Source: Cyclobacteriaceae bacterium (GTDB lineage: Bacteria; Bacteroidota; Bacteroidia; Cytophagales; Cyclobacteriaceae). From it: a stretch of 42,680 nt of DNA. Below are positions 19,376 to 29,360 of this stretch, in pieces; the stretch's first letter is position 1; each line of letters opens with the position of its first letter. The translations under genes were made by a program, and so were the position numbers. Under the pieces are notes generated by a model. That model searched no databases. It was not told the origin of the DNA and worked only from the letters and a program-made list of their open reading frames with translations. The stretch lies in contig JAOUDZ010000035.1 in assembly GCA_029858965.1 (NCBI GenBank), positions 1 to 42,680 of the forward strand. The letters run 5' to 3'.

Positions 19376-19567
19376 TCGTGTAAATTGATTTTCATTTGAT
19401 CCGTTGAAGCAACAACTTTATCCAGAAGAGACTGTGCGTGACCACAAAGCAGCTAATCTGCTGTGTTTTTTGCTGATTTTTCCTGGTTTTTGGAGACCAT
19501 TCATGCATGGCAAACCGATTTTATTTTTTCAGTTCAGCAGATAGATGCGCACTATGGATCGCAAGGG

Positions 19568-22249
19568 TTAGTTAATTATTTTCAGTATTCGCTTGCCTGT
19601 CTGTATTAGCAGGGTTGGTATGAAGCTGAATAGAATAATTACGCCCCAATGCGCGGGACTGATGTAGTAAACCAATGAAAGGGCTTCCCTTGCATTTGGA
19701 ATTGACCACACCATCAGCACGATAAGAAAGCAAAGCAACAATGCCAGCCACACAAACTTATTCTTCGTTACTTCATTTTTGATGAAGGAAACACTTGCTT
19801 CAGGAAGGTTAAAAACATTCCAGAGCTGAACCAGAATAAGCGTGTAGAAGGTCATGTTATTAGCGGATTTATCAGGTAGCTGCAGCACATGCAGGCTAAC
19901 CAACTCAATCCCCACCACAGCTATTGTCATCCCCAGACCATAGGAGACTATTGACCTCCATAACTCAGGCGGGATGATTTCTTCTTCAGGGTCTTTGGGT
20001 TTCTTTTTCATAATGTTTTGACCGCCTTCACCCATCCCCAGGGCAAGGGCCGGAAAAACATCGGTTACTATGTTGAGAAAGAGAATCTGAAGCGGTAATA
20101 ATGGCAGCGGCATATCGAAAAAGGAAGCGGTAGCCACAACAAGTATTTCACTTAAGTTGCATGAAAGAAGGTAAACGATAAACTTCCTGATGTTTTCGAA
20201 AATAATTCTCCCTTGCCGTATAGCCAATACGATAGAGCTAAAGGAATCATCGCGAAGCACAATATCAGCGGCCTCTTTGGCCGCTTCGGTGCCCCGTAGC
20301 CCCATGGCGATGCCTATGTCCGCTTTCTTCAAGGCAGGCGCATCATTCACACCATCACCAGTCATCCCCACAACATGGTTATTCTGCTGAAATAGTTCTA
20401 CCAGATTTAATTTCTGTGCGGGATTGATACGGGCAAATATTTGTGTTTCAAGCAAAGGTGTACGTACGCTACTGTCTCCTATACTTAACAATTGTTTGCC
20501 GTGTACTTTTGACGCCGCTCTTCCATTCTCTACCAATCCGGTCTGTTGTGCAATGTATCCGGCCGTTTCGGGATGGTCGCCTGTAACCATTATCACATTG
20601 ATACCGGCTTCTTTGCACGCTTGAATTGGCTGAACTACTTCCTCACGCACCGGGTCAACGAAGTTTCCCAAGCCAAGAAAAGTGAGCCCACGCATGAATT
20701 CTCTTTCACTGGGTTTTTCATGCAACTCCTTGTAAGCGAAGCCCAATACGCGAAAACCGTCAGCCGAAAGCTCATCTACTTTATTGATCCAGGTTTCTGT
20801 GCTTCCTAATGGAGAGTTTTCCCCGCGATCATCATGCACAAAGTCGCACCGATCCAGAATACTTCCAGTAGCGCCTTTTGCGCACACAAGATATCCATCC
20901 CCTGATTTATGAAGTGTTCCCATCACTTTCAGATCTGCATCAAATGGTATTTCAGCGATGCGCGGATATTGGGTTCTTATTGAAGCAGGATCATCCAGTA
21001 ACCCGGCTGCGACCCACAGTAGTGCTATTTCATTTGGATCGCCGGACACAACGCCGTCGCTATTTTTTGGGATAGTACTATTGTTACATAGAACGCCTGT
21101 TGTTAAAATCCATTTGGCATTCGAAGGAATCGTGGCTTTGTTTTTTTGGAGTTCAGCAACATCAACAGTCTTTCCCTGAAAGGTCAGCGACTCCAGGTGC
21201 ATTTCATTCTTGGTGAGCGTCCCCGTCTTATCGGTAAATATTACGTCCGTTTCTCCCAGGGTTTGAACGGCTTCCAGCGTCTTGACGATAACGTTTTTCT
21301 CGGCGAGCCTTATCATTCCCCTGGCTAATGTAATGGTGGTAATGACAGGCAACCCTTCTGGAATTGCGGCAACGGCCAGGGCAATTGCTATCTCTACGGT
21401 AATGAGCCATTCGCGTCCATAGGCGATCCCGACAATAACAATGAATGCGGCGATAGCGAGCGTAAGCCATATCAGTCTGCGGCTTAACTTTCTCAGGCGC
21501 TTATCCAGTGGCGTAATTTCCTTCTCAGCGTCCTGGGCAATTTCAGCGATGTTCCCCAGTTCGGTATTATTTCCGGTTGCTGTGATGACGGCATTCGCAT
21601 TTCCGTTGGTGACAACAGTTCCACTGAAAACGGTATTGCTGCGCTCTGCAATGATCGTATCTTCAGGTAAAATATCTGTTTGTTTTTCTATTGGGACTGA
21701 CTCCCCTGTGAAGGTGGCTTCGCTCACAATAAAATTGTGTTGTTCCGTCAGCCTGGCATCCGCTGTCACCATGTCTCCTGCTTCCAGGTACAATAAATCA
21801 CCGGGAACAAGGTTGGCGGAGTCAATTTCTGTACGCTGTCCATCTCTGATAACCTTGGACTTTGCGCGCCCCAGCTGGCGCAGCTTTGTCATGGAATTCA
21901 ATGCTTGCCACTCCATACCAAAGCCAATGGATGCCGTAATAAGGATTACGATAATAATTGTAATGCCTTCTACTACCTCCTGAAATGCAAAGGCGAGTGC
22001 ACCCGCAATAATCAGTACCCAGATGATGGGATTGACAAACTGCTCAAAAAAAATCGACCAGAGGCTTTTTTGTTTTTTTCTTCTCAGAATGTTGGGCCCG
22101 AATTTTTTGCGTCTTTCTGCTACCTGCTGTTGCGTTAAGCCTCTTGAAAGATCAGCATGCAAACTGGAAACTACCTCTTCAACGTGCCTGGCATGAAATT
22201 GACCCATATCTGTCGATGCATGAATAAAATAACCTGGATAAAGATACAC
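19568..22249 (-). CDS. P-type cation-transporting ATPase, P2A (Ca2+-ATPase-like)
   Basis: 893 residues. Order of motifs: actuator TGES (181-184), PEGLP in membrane helix 4 (297-301), phosphorylation site DKTGTLT (Asp340), and the hinge TGDGVNDAPALKKADIG. Transport-site residues of SERCA-type pumps are kept: Glu298 in helix 4, the Asn-x-x-Glu pair in helix 5 (SCNLSEI) and Asn-x-x-Thr-Asp in helix 6 (LNIVTDV); helix 8 has Gln where SERCA has Glu908. Ca2+ export is the default reading; Na+ or another cation is possible beside an N-ATPase. A start at Met15 (22207) fits the family N-terminus slightly better. Confidence 0.9.
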   Translation of the reverse strand: MYLYPGYFIHASTDMGQFHARHVEEVVSSLHADLSRGLTQQQVAERRKKFGPNILRRKKQKSLWSIFFEQFVNPIIWVLIIAGALAFAFQEVVEGITIIIVILITASIGFGMEWQALNSMTKLRQLGRAKSKVIRDGQRTEIDSANLVPGDLLYLEAGDMVTADARLTEQHNFIVSEATFTGESVPIEKQTDILPEDTIIAERSNTVFSGTVVTNGNANAVITATGNNTELGNIAEIAQDAEKEITPLDKRLRKLSRRLIWLTLAIAAFIVIVGIAYGREWLITVEIAIALAVAAIPEGLPVITTITLARGMIRLAEKNVIVKTLEAVQTLGETDVIFTDKTGTLTKNEMHLESLTFQGKTVDVAELQKNKATIPSNAKWILTTGVLCNNSTIPKNSDGVVSGDPNEIALLWVAAGLLDDPASIRTQYPRIAEIPFDADLKVMGTLHKSGDGYLVCAKGATGSILDRCDFVHDDRGENSPLGSTETWINKVDELSADGFRVLGFAYKELHEKPSEREFMRGLTFLGLGNFVDPVREEVVQPIQACKEAGINVIMVTGDHPETAGYIAQQTGLVENGRAASKVHGKQLLSIGDSSVRTPLLETQIFARINPAQKLNLVELFQQNNHVVGMTGDGVNDAPALKKADIGIAMGLRGTEAAKEAADIVLRDDSFSSIVLAIRQGRIIFENIRKFIVYLLSCNLSEILVVATASFFDMPLPLLPLQILFLNIVTDVFPALALGMGEGGQNIMKKKPKDPEEEIIPPELWRSIVSYGLGMTIAVVGIELVSLHVLQLPDKSANNMTFYTLILVQLWNVFNLPEASVSFIKNEVTKNKFVWLALLLCFLIVLMVWSIPNAREALSLVYYISPAHWGVIILFSFIPTLLIQTGKRILKIIN

Positions 22250-22304
22250 GGAAGTCCAGTCACTACCATACCTTAATGTGAAACTGAAAAAGTTAAAAAA
22301 GCAA

Positions 22305-22316
22305 TGACTTAACTCA
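22305..22316. promoter_or_regulatory. Fnr-like site between the P-type ATPase and PhoD-like genes
   Basis: TGACTTAACTCA inside ATGA-N6-TCAT (22304-22317), the only copy with a mismatch at the RTCA half (C for R). It lies 61 bp before the ATPase start and 155 bp before the PhoD-like gene. A weak box TAAGTTAA starts 29.5 bp to its right (22340), which would serve the rightward gene. On the left side a box TAACTTTT (22288-22295) is only 15.5 bp away, a spacing more suited to interference. Direction is therefore open. Confidence 0.45.
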
Positions 22317-22465
22317 TAGAATCAGCATGAGAAGAAACATAAGTTAACATTCCAGCAAATCTCGTACAGAGGTCATAAATGTCTCCCCACAATAAAGATT
22401 AATTGCTTTTGAGGCCTACTCTATTTTCATGTACATTAGGTATCACAAAACTGTAATACCCTTCT

Positions 22466-24091
22466 ATGAGAAACTATTTGGTCACACGCTCAATAATTTT
22501 ATTCATGCTGGTGGCATGTAAGCAAACTTCCATGCAAACTGACATGGTGCCCCCGGTACTTGCTCCCTTTAGCGGAATTGACACGTTGGCAACGAATGAC
22601 TGGTGGAACAGAGGTGAGAGCGTAATTGTCAACATAAAGGTACCCAGAGAGGATGTAGTTGCTTTCGGGTTGTATACGGTATCAAACAACACCTTGAAGC
22701 TCTCCGCGCAGCTCTTTCCACTGTACCCAAATGAAACCCGTGAAGTAAGACTGGAAATCAAAGTGGGGGATACGTGGGAGGAAATTCAAAAACAAAAAGT
22801 AAACGATCTTGGCTGGTCCGCATTATTCAGGGTAGAAAACTGGGATAATTCCAAAGACATTCCATATCGGATATTGCATGGAGAATCAGCGTCCTTTGAA
22901 GGGTTGATCAGAAAAGACCCGAAGGATAAGACAGAAATTGTCCTGGCGGCGATGTCCTGCAATTCGAACCACGATCGGGGTATGCGGGAGAACTATGTCA
23001 GGAACATCAACTTTCAGAATCCCGACCTCGTGTTTTTTGCTGGCGACCAATCGTACGATCACAGCGAACATACGGCGGCATGGCTGAAATTTGGTTTGCA
23101 GTTCAGGGAGATATTCAGAAACCGGCCATGCGTCAGTATCCCCGACGATCATGATATTGGCCAGGGGAATTTATGGGGCGAAAATGGAAAGGTGTCCATT
23201 GCAGAAGGTGCCAGTGATGGTGGATATACTTTCCATCCGGAGTATGTCAAGATGGTGGAAAGGTGTCAGACGGCCAACCTTCCAGACCCCTACGATCCAA
23301 CACCGGTAGGACAGGGCATCGGTGTATATTATACCCACCTCAATATTGGCGGTGTGGATTTTGCCATTATCGAAGACCGTAAATTCAAGTCAGGTCCAAT
23401 GGGTAAAATTCCGCAACTAGGACCTCGTCCGGATCATATCAACGATCCGAATTACGATCCCAAATCGGTAGATCTGCCGGGACTGAAATTACTGGGAGAC
23501 CGGCAGCTCAAATTCCTGGAAGATTGGAGTACTATGAATGAAAATATTCAAATGAAGGCCGTGCTGTCGCAAACAGGGTTTGCTTGTGCTACCCATCTGC
23601 ATGGGTCGAAAGAAAATCGGCTGCATGCAGATATGGATTCAAACGGGTGGCCACAAACAGGTAGAAATAAGGCCCTTGAAGTGATTAAGAAAGCCAACGC
23701 TGTGCATATTGGCGGTGACCAGCATTTGGCAACAATTGTAAAGCACGGGATCCATCACTTCGGGGATGGTCCTTGGGCATTTATTGTCCCGGCCAGCGTC
23801 AACGACTATTATAGCCGCTGGTGGTGGCCTGCTGATGAAAAAGCTGGCTTGAACCATGATCCTGCCAATCCACTTCCATGGACGGGTGATTACCTCGATG
23901 GGTTTGCCAATAAAATTTCCCTGTATGCCTATGCAAATCCGGATAGTGATTCCAACGGGGCAGGGTATGGACTGATTCGATTCCATAAAATGAAGAATAC
24001 AGTCACCTTTGAATGCTGGCCCCGAAATGCGGATGTTCAAAGCCGTGGCGGCAAACAATTTTCGGGCTGGCCGTTAACGATTAAATTGTAA
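22466..24091 (+). CDS. PhoD-like metallophosphatase lipoprotein
   Basis: 541 residues with a lipoprotein signal (lipobox LVAC, Cys18), hence outside the cytoplasm. An N-terminal beta-sandwich region (about 30-150) precedes a calcineurin-like metallophosphatase domain: FFAGDQSYDH (metal ligand Asp), PDDHDIGQGN (the PhoD DDHD motif), and HIGGDQHLA (GDxH). It likely hydrolyses phosphate esters with an Fe/Ca-type centre, but the PhoD superfamily is broad and the substrate is open. The WWWPADEK and FECWPR segments near the end are seen in a subgroup of Bacteroidota and Planctomycete proteins. It is divergent from the P-type ATPase gene. Confidence 0.82.
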   Translation: MRNYLVTRSIILFMLVACKQTSMQTDMVPPVLAPFSGIDTLATNDWWNRGESVIVNIKVPREDVVAFGLYTVSNNTLKLSAQLFPLYPNETREVRLEIKVGDTWEEIQKQKVNDLGWSALFRVENWDNSKDIPYRILHGESASFEGLIRKDPKDKTEIVLAAMSCNSNHDRGMRENYVRNINFQNPDLVFFAGDQSYDHSEHTAAWLKFGLQFREIFRNRPCVSIPDDHDIGQGNLWGENGKVSIAEGASDGGYTFHPEYVKMVERCQTANLPDPYDPTPVGQGIGVYYTHLNIGGVDFAIIEDRKFKSGPMGKIPQLGPRPDHINDPNYDPKSVDLPGLKLLGDRQLKFLEDWSTMNENIQMKAVLSQTGFACATHLHGSKENRLHADMDSNGWPQTGRNKALEVIKKANAVHIGGDQHLATIVKHGIHHFGDGPWAFIVPASVNDYYSRWWWPADEKAGLNHDPANPLPWTGDYLDGFANKISLYAYANPDSDSNGAGYGLIRFHKMKNTVTFECWPRNADVQSRGGKQFSGWPLTIKL

Positions 24092-24236
24092 ACGCGCATC
24101 ATAGAAAATCTTCATCAAGAGGCCAGATACAATTTTTGGGTTAACGTAATAATCGAGAATTAAGAAAGCAAAGTATGCTTATCGCACGGTGGCTGATGCT
24201 GCGGTACCCTTAGCCCGAATTCACGCATCTACCTCT

Positions 24237-26468
24237 TTATTTATTATCAAAGAAAGTTTGTAATTTTTGCTTCACACCGACTATCCATACGATATCTCCT
24301 TCCTGCATATAAACAGAAGACTCCGGATTCAGGATTCGTTGCCCATTCCTTTCAAAACCCACCACGAGTGCGTTTGCATCATTACGGATTCCTGAATTTC
24401 GGATGGTTTGATTGTATAATCGGGAATCTTTGGTAATTGTATAATTTTGTAGCGTGATTTCATCTTCCTGTATTTCTGGTTCTCTTCTACTGTTTGGATA
24501 GTCCTCGAACACGTCTTTCATCAGCGCCAACTGATCATCCGTGCCAATGATTGATAATTTGTCTCCAGGATAAAGTCGTTCATATCGATCAGGTGTAACG
24601 ATAGACTGGGCCCCTCTTTCAATCAGCGCAATGTTAACACCATATTTTTCTCTGAGTTGAAGATCCTTCAGCTGTTTTCCTGAATGTTTAAATTGAGATT
24701 GAACATCAAACGTGGCAAGATGTGCGTCCCAGGGAGTGATCTCTTGTTTCACCGGCCGTTGCCGTTCTCTTTCATTAAGATTACTCAGAAAAAGGTGTTC
24801 AATCCTTTCATAAAAACGCTGCAATTTCCAGTTGAATAAAACGGTGGCGATCGCCATTGACAGAATTGCCACAAAGAAAGCGACAGAAAGCGAAAAATAA
24901 ATATCGATTAAAACGCTCACCAGGAATACTGCCAGCGCTATACGCGTTATTTCAATCGCAATGAGGGGTCCCCTGTTTAGTTTCTTGTTTAACCACAAAT
25001 TGGCGTATGCATCACGCTTTATCCTTCGTATTGAAAGCGCCCAAATGAACGGAATCATCAGCATCAGGGTGAGTACTATTGAGGTAATCGAACCGATAAG
25101 ATCATCTTTGAGGAGTTCGGAGACAAATGGCTTGATGAACTTTTCCGAAAAAAAGATTAAGGCGCCGATTAATACGGAATGAATTGCTGAATTAACGACG
25201 TAGGCACGAATTATTTCCTTCCATTCGCTAAAGGCGGAAAGTTGCTGTGAACTTGTACTATACCGGTTCATGCCTTTAATCCATCGTTGGGGTAGATGAG
25301 TTTCTAGAAACGCATAAACACTACCTGAACTTTTGATTAGAAATGGTGTGGTAAATGTTGTGAGGGCTGAGGCTGCAACAGCAATCGGATACAGGAAGGC
25401 ATTTGTGACTTTAAGCGATGCACCTAATAAGGCGATAATAAATGAAAACTCGCCGATTTGGGCCAAGCTCATTCCGGCCTGTATCGAATGCTGCAAGGAT
25501 TGTCCTGAAAGTATTGCACCAAGTGTAATTGTCAGGGTCATCCCGACAATGATGATCGCTGTAATAATGAGAATCGAGACGCTATATTCAATCAAAACTC
25601 CAGGATCGATCATCATGCCAACAGAAATGAAGAATATCGCAGCAAATAGGTTCTTTACTGATTTTATAAGATTTTCAATCCGTTCAGCCTGGGTAGTTTC
25701 CGCAAGTATGGAGCCCATAATAAAAGCACCGAGGGCGGCAGAAAACCCCACCTCCACAGCCAGCCAAACCATCAGTAAACATAAAGCAATGGAAACAATT
25801 AACATGGTTTCATCATTGAGTAGACTTCGTGCTCCCTTGAAGAATGTCGGGATAAAGAATATTCCGGCCAGGAACCATAAAATTAGAAAGAACAAAAGTT
25901 TTAGAATCTGGTTTAGTAATTCATATCCTGCAAACTGCCTGCTGACAGCAAATGTTGAAAGCAATACCAACAATAAGATGGCCACAAAGTCCTGCACGAC
26001 CAATACACCAACAACTAGTGTAGCGAATTTTTTTGTTCGTACACCGAGTTCGTCAAAGGCACGCATGATAATGGTGGTCGATGAGATGGAAAGTATGGCA
26101 CCCAGGAATATGCTATCCATCATGCCCCAACCGAGAAGATACCCTGTTAAATAGCCTGCGCCATTCATCAACGTAACTCCAACCAGAGCCGTAACGGAAG
26201 CGGCGCCACCTACTTTGATCAGTTTTTTAAAACTGAATTCAAGACCAAGCGAAAATAAAAGAAAGATCACACCTATTTCGGACCATATTCTTATCCCTTC
26301 CGCGTCGACCACAGTTGGTATTAACGATACATGTGGCCCGACCAAAAAACCGGCAATAACGTAGCCCAGCACAACCGGCTGATGGATTCTCTTAAAAATC
26401 AACGTTGTGATTCCGGCAACAGCCAGAATAAGGGCAAGGTCTATGATAAGTGGGGGTAAATGTGCCAT
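24237..26468 (-). CDS. CPA2-family cation:proton antiporter with two TrkA-C domains
   Basis: 743 residues. The N-terminal half has about 12 membrane helices of the Kef/RosB antiporter type (LIFKRIHQPVVLGYVIAGFLVGP opening, SLGLEFSFKKL, GAFIMGSILAE, FFISVGMMIDP). A second hydrophobic part (about 420-550) with four helices follows. The cytoplasmic tail has two TrkA-C (RCK-C) domains in a row (about 605-665 and 675-743), each with the YPGDKL- or QEGDIV-type turn; no NAD-binding RCK-N is seen. It exchanges K+ or Na+ for H+ across the inner membrane and fits the ion-homeostasis island. It is monocistronic with its own Fnr-like promoter. Confidence 0.88.
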   Translation of the reverse strand: MAHLPPLIIDLALILAVAGITTLIFKRIHQPVVLGYVIAGFLVGPHVSLIPTVVDAEGIRIWSEIGVIFLLFSLGLEFSFKKLIKVGGAASVTALVGVTLMNGAGYLTGYLLGWGMMDSIFLGAILSISSTTIIMRAFDELGVRTKKFATLVVGVLVVQDFVAILLLVLLSTFAVSRQFAGYELLNQILKLLFFLILWFLAGIFFIPTFFKGARSLLNDETMLIVSIALCLLMVWLAVEVGFSAALGAFIMGSILAETTQAERIENLIKSVKNLFAAIFFISVGMMIDPGVLIEYSVSILIITAIIIVGMTLTITLGAILSGQSLQHSIQAGMSLAQIGEFSFIIALLGASLKVTNAFLYPIAVAASALTTFTTPFLIKSSGSVYAFLETHLPQRWIKGMNRYSTSSQQLSAFSEWKEIIRAYVVNSAIHSVLIGALIFFSEKFIKPFVSELLKDDLIGSITSIVLTLMLMIPFIWALSIRRIKRDAYANLWLNKKLNRGPLIAIEITRIALAVFLVSVLIDIYFSLSVAFFVAILSMAIATVLFNWKLQRFYERIEHLFLSNLNERERQRPVKQEITPWDAHLATFDVQSQFKHSGKQLKDLQLREKYGVNIALIERGAQSIVTPDRYERLYPGDKLSIIGTDDQLALMKDVFEDYPNSRREPEIQEDEITLQNYTITKDSRLYNQTIRNSGIRNDANALVVGFERNGQRILNPESSVYMQEGDIVWIVGVKQKLQTFFDNK

Positions 26469-26480
26469 ATCGTACGAGAC

Positions 26481-26522
26481 CTAATTTAAACAATTTGAAG
26501 TTTTTTCGGCTGACAAAAGTCA
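26481..26522 (-). promoter_or_regulatory. class II Fnr-like promoter of the antiporter gene
   Basis: Site TGACAAAAGTCA (26511-26522), embedded in CTGAC-N4-GTCAG with perfect arms. The minus-strand -7 box TAAATTAG (26481-26488; five of six fixed bases) is 28.5 bp from the site centre. The expected start of transcription is near 26476, so the leader is only a few bases. The rest of 26523-26680 shows no gene. Confidence 0.65.
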
Positions 26523-26680
26523 GGCCTGAATTATGCGCAGTGAATATTCCCTTAGGCTTGCAGAAAAGCAGCAATCGCGGCCACGGGTTGAATCAGGCAA
26601 GGTGCCAATTGACCGCACTGATAAGTTGGAAAACTATATGCATACCAGCAATATCCTTACCTCGTCGCACAATTTCATTT

Positions 26681-28096
26681 TCATTTGTCTGCAATAATCT
26701 TATTGTTGACAACATTGCCATTTACATCGTAATGGGTAAAGGTTATTATGGGATGATTATTTATTCGGTCAACCCTCACCGCAAGGAATCCGCCTTTGAC
26801 TCTTAAGAATTCGTGTTCTGGCCGTACGTCCTCCGGTTTCCAGCCTTGTGCATGTTCATCACTTGAGGGACCTTGACTGAATTCCAAAACACCGGTTCTT
26901 ACATCTTTGGAAACATATTGCCAATGACGATCGCCATTGACGATGAACATATTTTTTTGTGACGCTATGAAGTCCTTGAGCCATACACTTTCTTTTTCGT
27001 ATGCATTGTTAGCATGATTATCTTTTTTGCTCTCCCTATCTGGCCCTACTACTGGCGTGGGAGACATCAGAATTTTGAATGTCGCATTAGAATTCTTAAC
27101 GGATTCTACGAACCACTCCTTCTGTTCATCTCCCCATATTGTTTTGTTTGGAGTATCGGCATTGTTAGCATTTCTGAATTCACGGCCTTCGACAAACCAA
27201 ATTTCCAAATCCATTCCATATCTTGAACTTCTGTAAGGCTTATTTTCAATGGTAGGCGTTTGTTCATACCAGATTGCCAGGCCATCCTGAAAAGAAAGTT
27301 CACCAAAAGGCTGACTGAAAGGCGTAACATCATCTTTTGTAATATCATGGTCGTCTTTTTGAATGAACAGCGGCGTTCTTGCATAAAAATCAACTAAAGA
27401 CGGCCATGCATTAATAGCAGTCCATTTATGTCTTGCCTTGGCAATGGTATAGGCCATGGGGCCTGGCTTATCGTAATAGACATAATCCCCGGTTTGGCAG
27501 TGAAAGTCCGGGTTCAATTCAAGCATCCTGTCGTAAATTTTAAATCCCCTGACGGAATCGTCAAAGTCCCAAAAATACTGACACGTAGAAGAGGTGAAAA
27601 GCACCGGTTTAATTTGTTGTGGATTCGGCGCGGTTCTGAATTGTCCCGCAATTGAAGTGATCGGAGAATTTTCAGTTTTCCTTCCCAAAAGGACAATACG
27701 GTACTCTGTATCCGGTCTGAGGCTTTCGAATGTGGTTTTGATTGTGTAATCCTTGTAGGAAGACACATAGTTCCATCCTGTAGCGATCGTATCTGTAGTT
27801 GAATAAAGTTCAATGCTCACCTGACCCATTACGCCTTCTACAGCACCATCCATTTGATTCACAGGCATAGTATCGTCAAAGTCTTTCGGTGCTCTAAATG
27901 GAGGAGGATTTCGATCATGAATAACGGGGTTGGGTTTCGGTGATTTACAGAGACGGGTTAGTACAATCGCACTGCTATTGGTTATCTCGCCAATTTTAAA
28001 CCCTGCAGTAAAATAGACTTTTTCATTTTGGACAGACTGACTGAATGATACCTGGTAAACCATCAGCGGAACAACTATAACAATGAGTTTTATCAT
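26681..28096 (-). CDS. PhoD-like alkaline phosphatase, exported
   Basis: 471 residues with an N-terminal signal peptide (cleavage about residue 20, after FSQ). A fibronectin-like N-terminal domain (about 25-155; ITNSSAIVLTRL, then LRPDTEYRIVLLGR) is followed by the PhoD metallophosphatase domain: CQTGDYVYYDKPGP, QKDDHDI (DDHD), and NGDRHWQY (GDxH). It probably cleaves phosphodiester or monoester bonds in the periplasm. It differs in architecture from the lipoprotein at 22466. It follows the CE15-like gene by 35 bp and is probably co-transcribed with it. Confidence 0.85.
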   Translation of the reverse strand: MIKLIVIVVPLMVYQVSFSQSVQNEKVYFTAGFKIGEITNSSAIVLTRLCKSPKPNPVIHDRNPPPFRAPKDFDDTMPVNQMDGAVEGVMGQVSIELYSTTDTIATGWNYVSSYKDYTIKTTFESLRPDTEYRIVLLGRKTENSPITSIAGQFRTAPNPQQIKPVLFTSSTCQYFWDFDDSVRGFKIYDRMLELNPDFHCQTGDYVYYDKPGPMAYTIAKARHKWTAINAWPSLVDFYARTPLFIQKDDHDITKDDVTPFSQPFGELSFQDGLAIWYEQTPTIENKPYRSSRYGMDLEIWFVEGREFRNANNADTPNKTIWGDEQKEWFVESVKNSNATFKILMSPTPVVGPDRESKKDNHANNAYEKESVWLKDFIASQKNMFIVNGDRHWQYVSKDVRTGVLEFSQGPSSDEHAQGWKPEDVRPEHEFLRVKGGFLAVRVDRINNHPIITFTHYDVNGNVVNNKIIADK

Positions 28097-28131
28097 TTTC
28101 TTAGACTAGTATTAACGCTTGACTATCCCAC

Positions 28132-29310
28132 TTACTTTAGCACGTATTGGTAATTGGCGAACTCTATAAAATTGCTCCAGTCATAGGGGGTAAGATTATG
28201 GATGCCCTCCCTGTTATGGTATCCGAGAATTGAATTGATAATTGGGGTGTTCGGCGGTGGCGGTTCAGCGGTTAGCGCTGATTGCTTTCCATATAGTGAA
28301 TACACCGGTTGAGCTTCAAGCAAAGAAATGTAGGAACCCAGCGGGTCGGCCCAGATATCCTCTGTTGCGGAGGTAGTGTACACGGGCCGTGGTGCAATCA
28401 ATGCGATCAGCATGTGCTGGTCAACGGGCAGGGCATTTACATCGTCATTAAATTTTTTATAATTGTTATTAAACCAGTGCGGAAATGCCGTATTGATTTC
28501 CTTCACAGATTCGCCAACATGTCTTCTTGCCAAAGCAGCACCTGTATTGCCTGAACAACTGGAAAATACCATAGCAAACCGTTGATCCTGCGCACCTGCC
28601 CATAGGGCTGTTTTTCCACCGCGTGAATGACCGACGAGATTAACCTTTGTAAAATCTATGTCTTTGTCTGTTTTGAAATAATCCATTACACGGCTGGCGG
28701 CCCATGCCCAGGCGCCTATGGCTTTCATGCCGTTGTCGGCACGCAACTGTTCAGGATAGAGTTGCAAAACGCCATGCTGGTAAGTGTCTTTATCATCGGG
28801 TGCGGCATCGCTTACATGAAATGCGGCAATCGCGTAACCGCTGTCAATAAGCATCTCGGCCGGCCAAAAGCCACTTTTATTGTTTCTGGCAGGGTCGGTA
28901 TTGTCTTTGTCCCTGTTATTGATCAGCAAGAAAACAGATGCCCGTTTTTTGTTATTGGGCGTAAATAAAATCAGGTGTATATCCATTGACTTGCCGGCTT
29001 TCCATACTGTTATGGTCACCTCCTTCAGGTGTGCCTTTCCGTCCATCGCGTCTGCAACATCGTGGGTAACATTGAACGCAATCTTATCATAGCGCTCCGG
29101 CATTTGCCCGTATACATTATCTTCAAACAAGGTTACAATTTCAGGTCTCCTGTCTTTTTTCCATGCAGCTGATGAGGTTACATTTCTCCCGTCAATAGTT
29201 TTTAAAATTTCCGGCAAGTCATACCCTGGTGTTTTAGCATGTTCGTTTTGCGCGCAAACATTTGTGATAGAGAAAACCATCAAAAACGAAAATCCAAATA
29301 TTATATTCAT
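28132..29310 (-). CDS. CE15-like (glucuronoyl esterase-type) alpha/beta hydrolase, exported
   Basis: 392 residues from the ATG at 29310, chosen because it leaves a clean signal peptide (MNIIFGFSFLMVFS); an in-frame ATG at 29337 would add nine residues. The fold is a serine hydrolase with nucleophile motif GHSRGGKTALW (Ser at about 229) and the C-terminal catalytic His in GYHNREGIHNLTPYDW, the pattern of carbohydrate esterase family 15. CE15 enzymes cut lignin-glucuronoyl ester bonds, but bacterial members act on varied esters. The PYGQMP-type segment near residue 65 (VYGQMPERY) is also typical. It lies 50 bp after the beta-barrel gene and just before the PhoD gene. Confidence 0.8.
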   Translation of the reverse strand: MNIIFGFSFLMVFSITNVCAQNEHAKTPGYDLPEILKTIDGRNVTSSAAWKKDRRPEIVTLFEDNVYGQMPERYDKIAFNVTHDVADAMDGKAHLKEVTITVWKAGKSMDIHLILFTPNNKKRASVFLLINNRDKDNTDPARNNKSGFWPAEMLIDSGYAIAAFHVSDAAPDDKDTYQHGVLQLYPEQLRADNGMKAIGAWAWAASRVMDYFKTDKDIDFTKVNLVGHSRGGKTALWAGAQDQRFAMVFSSCSGNTGAALARRHVGESVKEINTAFPHWFNNNYKKFNDDVNALPVDQHMLIALIAPRPVYTTSATEDIWADPLGSYISLLEAQPVYSLYGKQSALTAEPPPPNTPIINSILGYHNREGIHNLTPYDWSNFIEFANYQYVLK

Positions 29311-29360
29311 GCTTTTATTGCAGTAAAACCATTTCAAAACTATTCCATTGATATGCTTAT

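Noticed and set aside
25333-26154. 273-codon rightward frame inside the antiporter gene
   Set aside because: It is the complement of a clear transporter gene; the translated sequence has no domain pattern and its length follows from the composition of the opposite strand.
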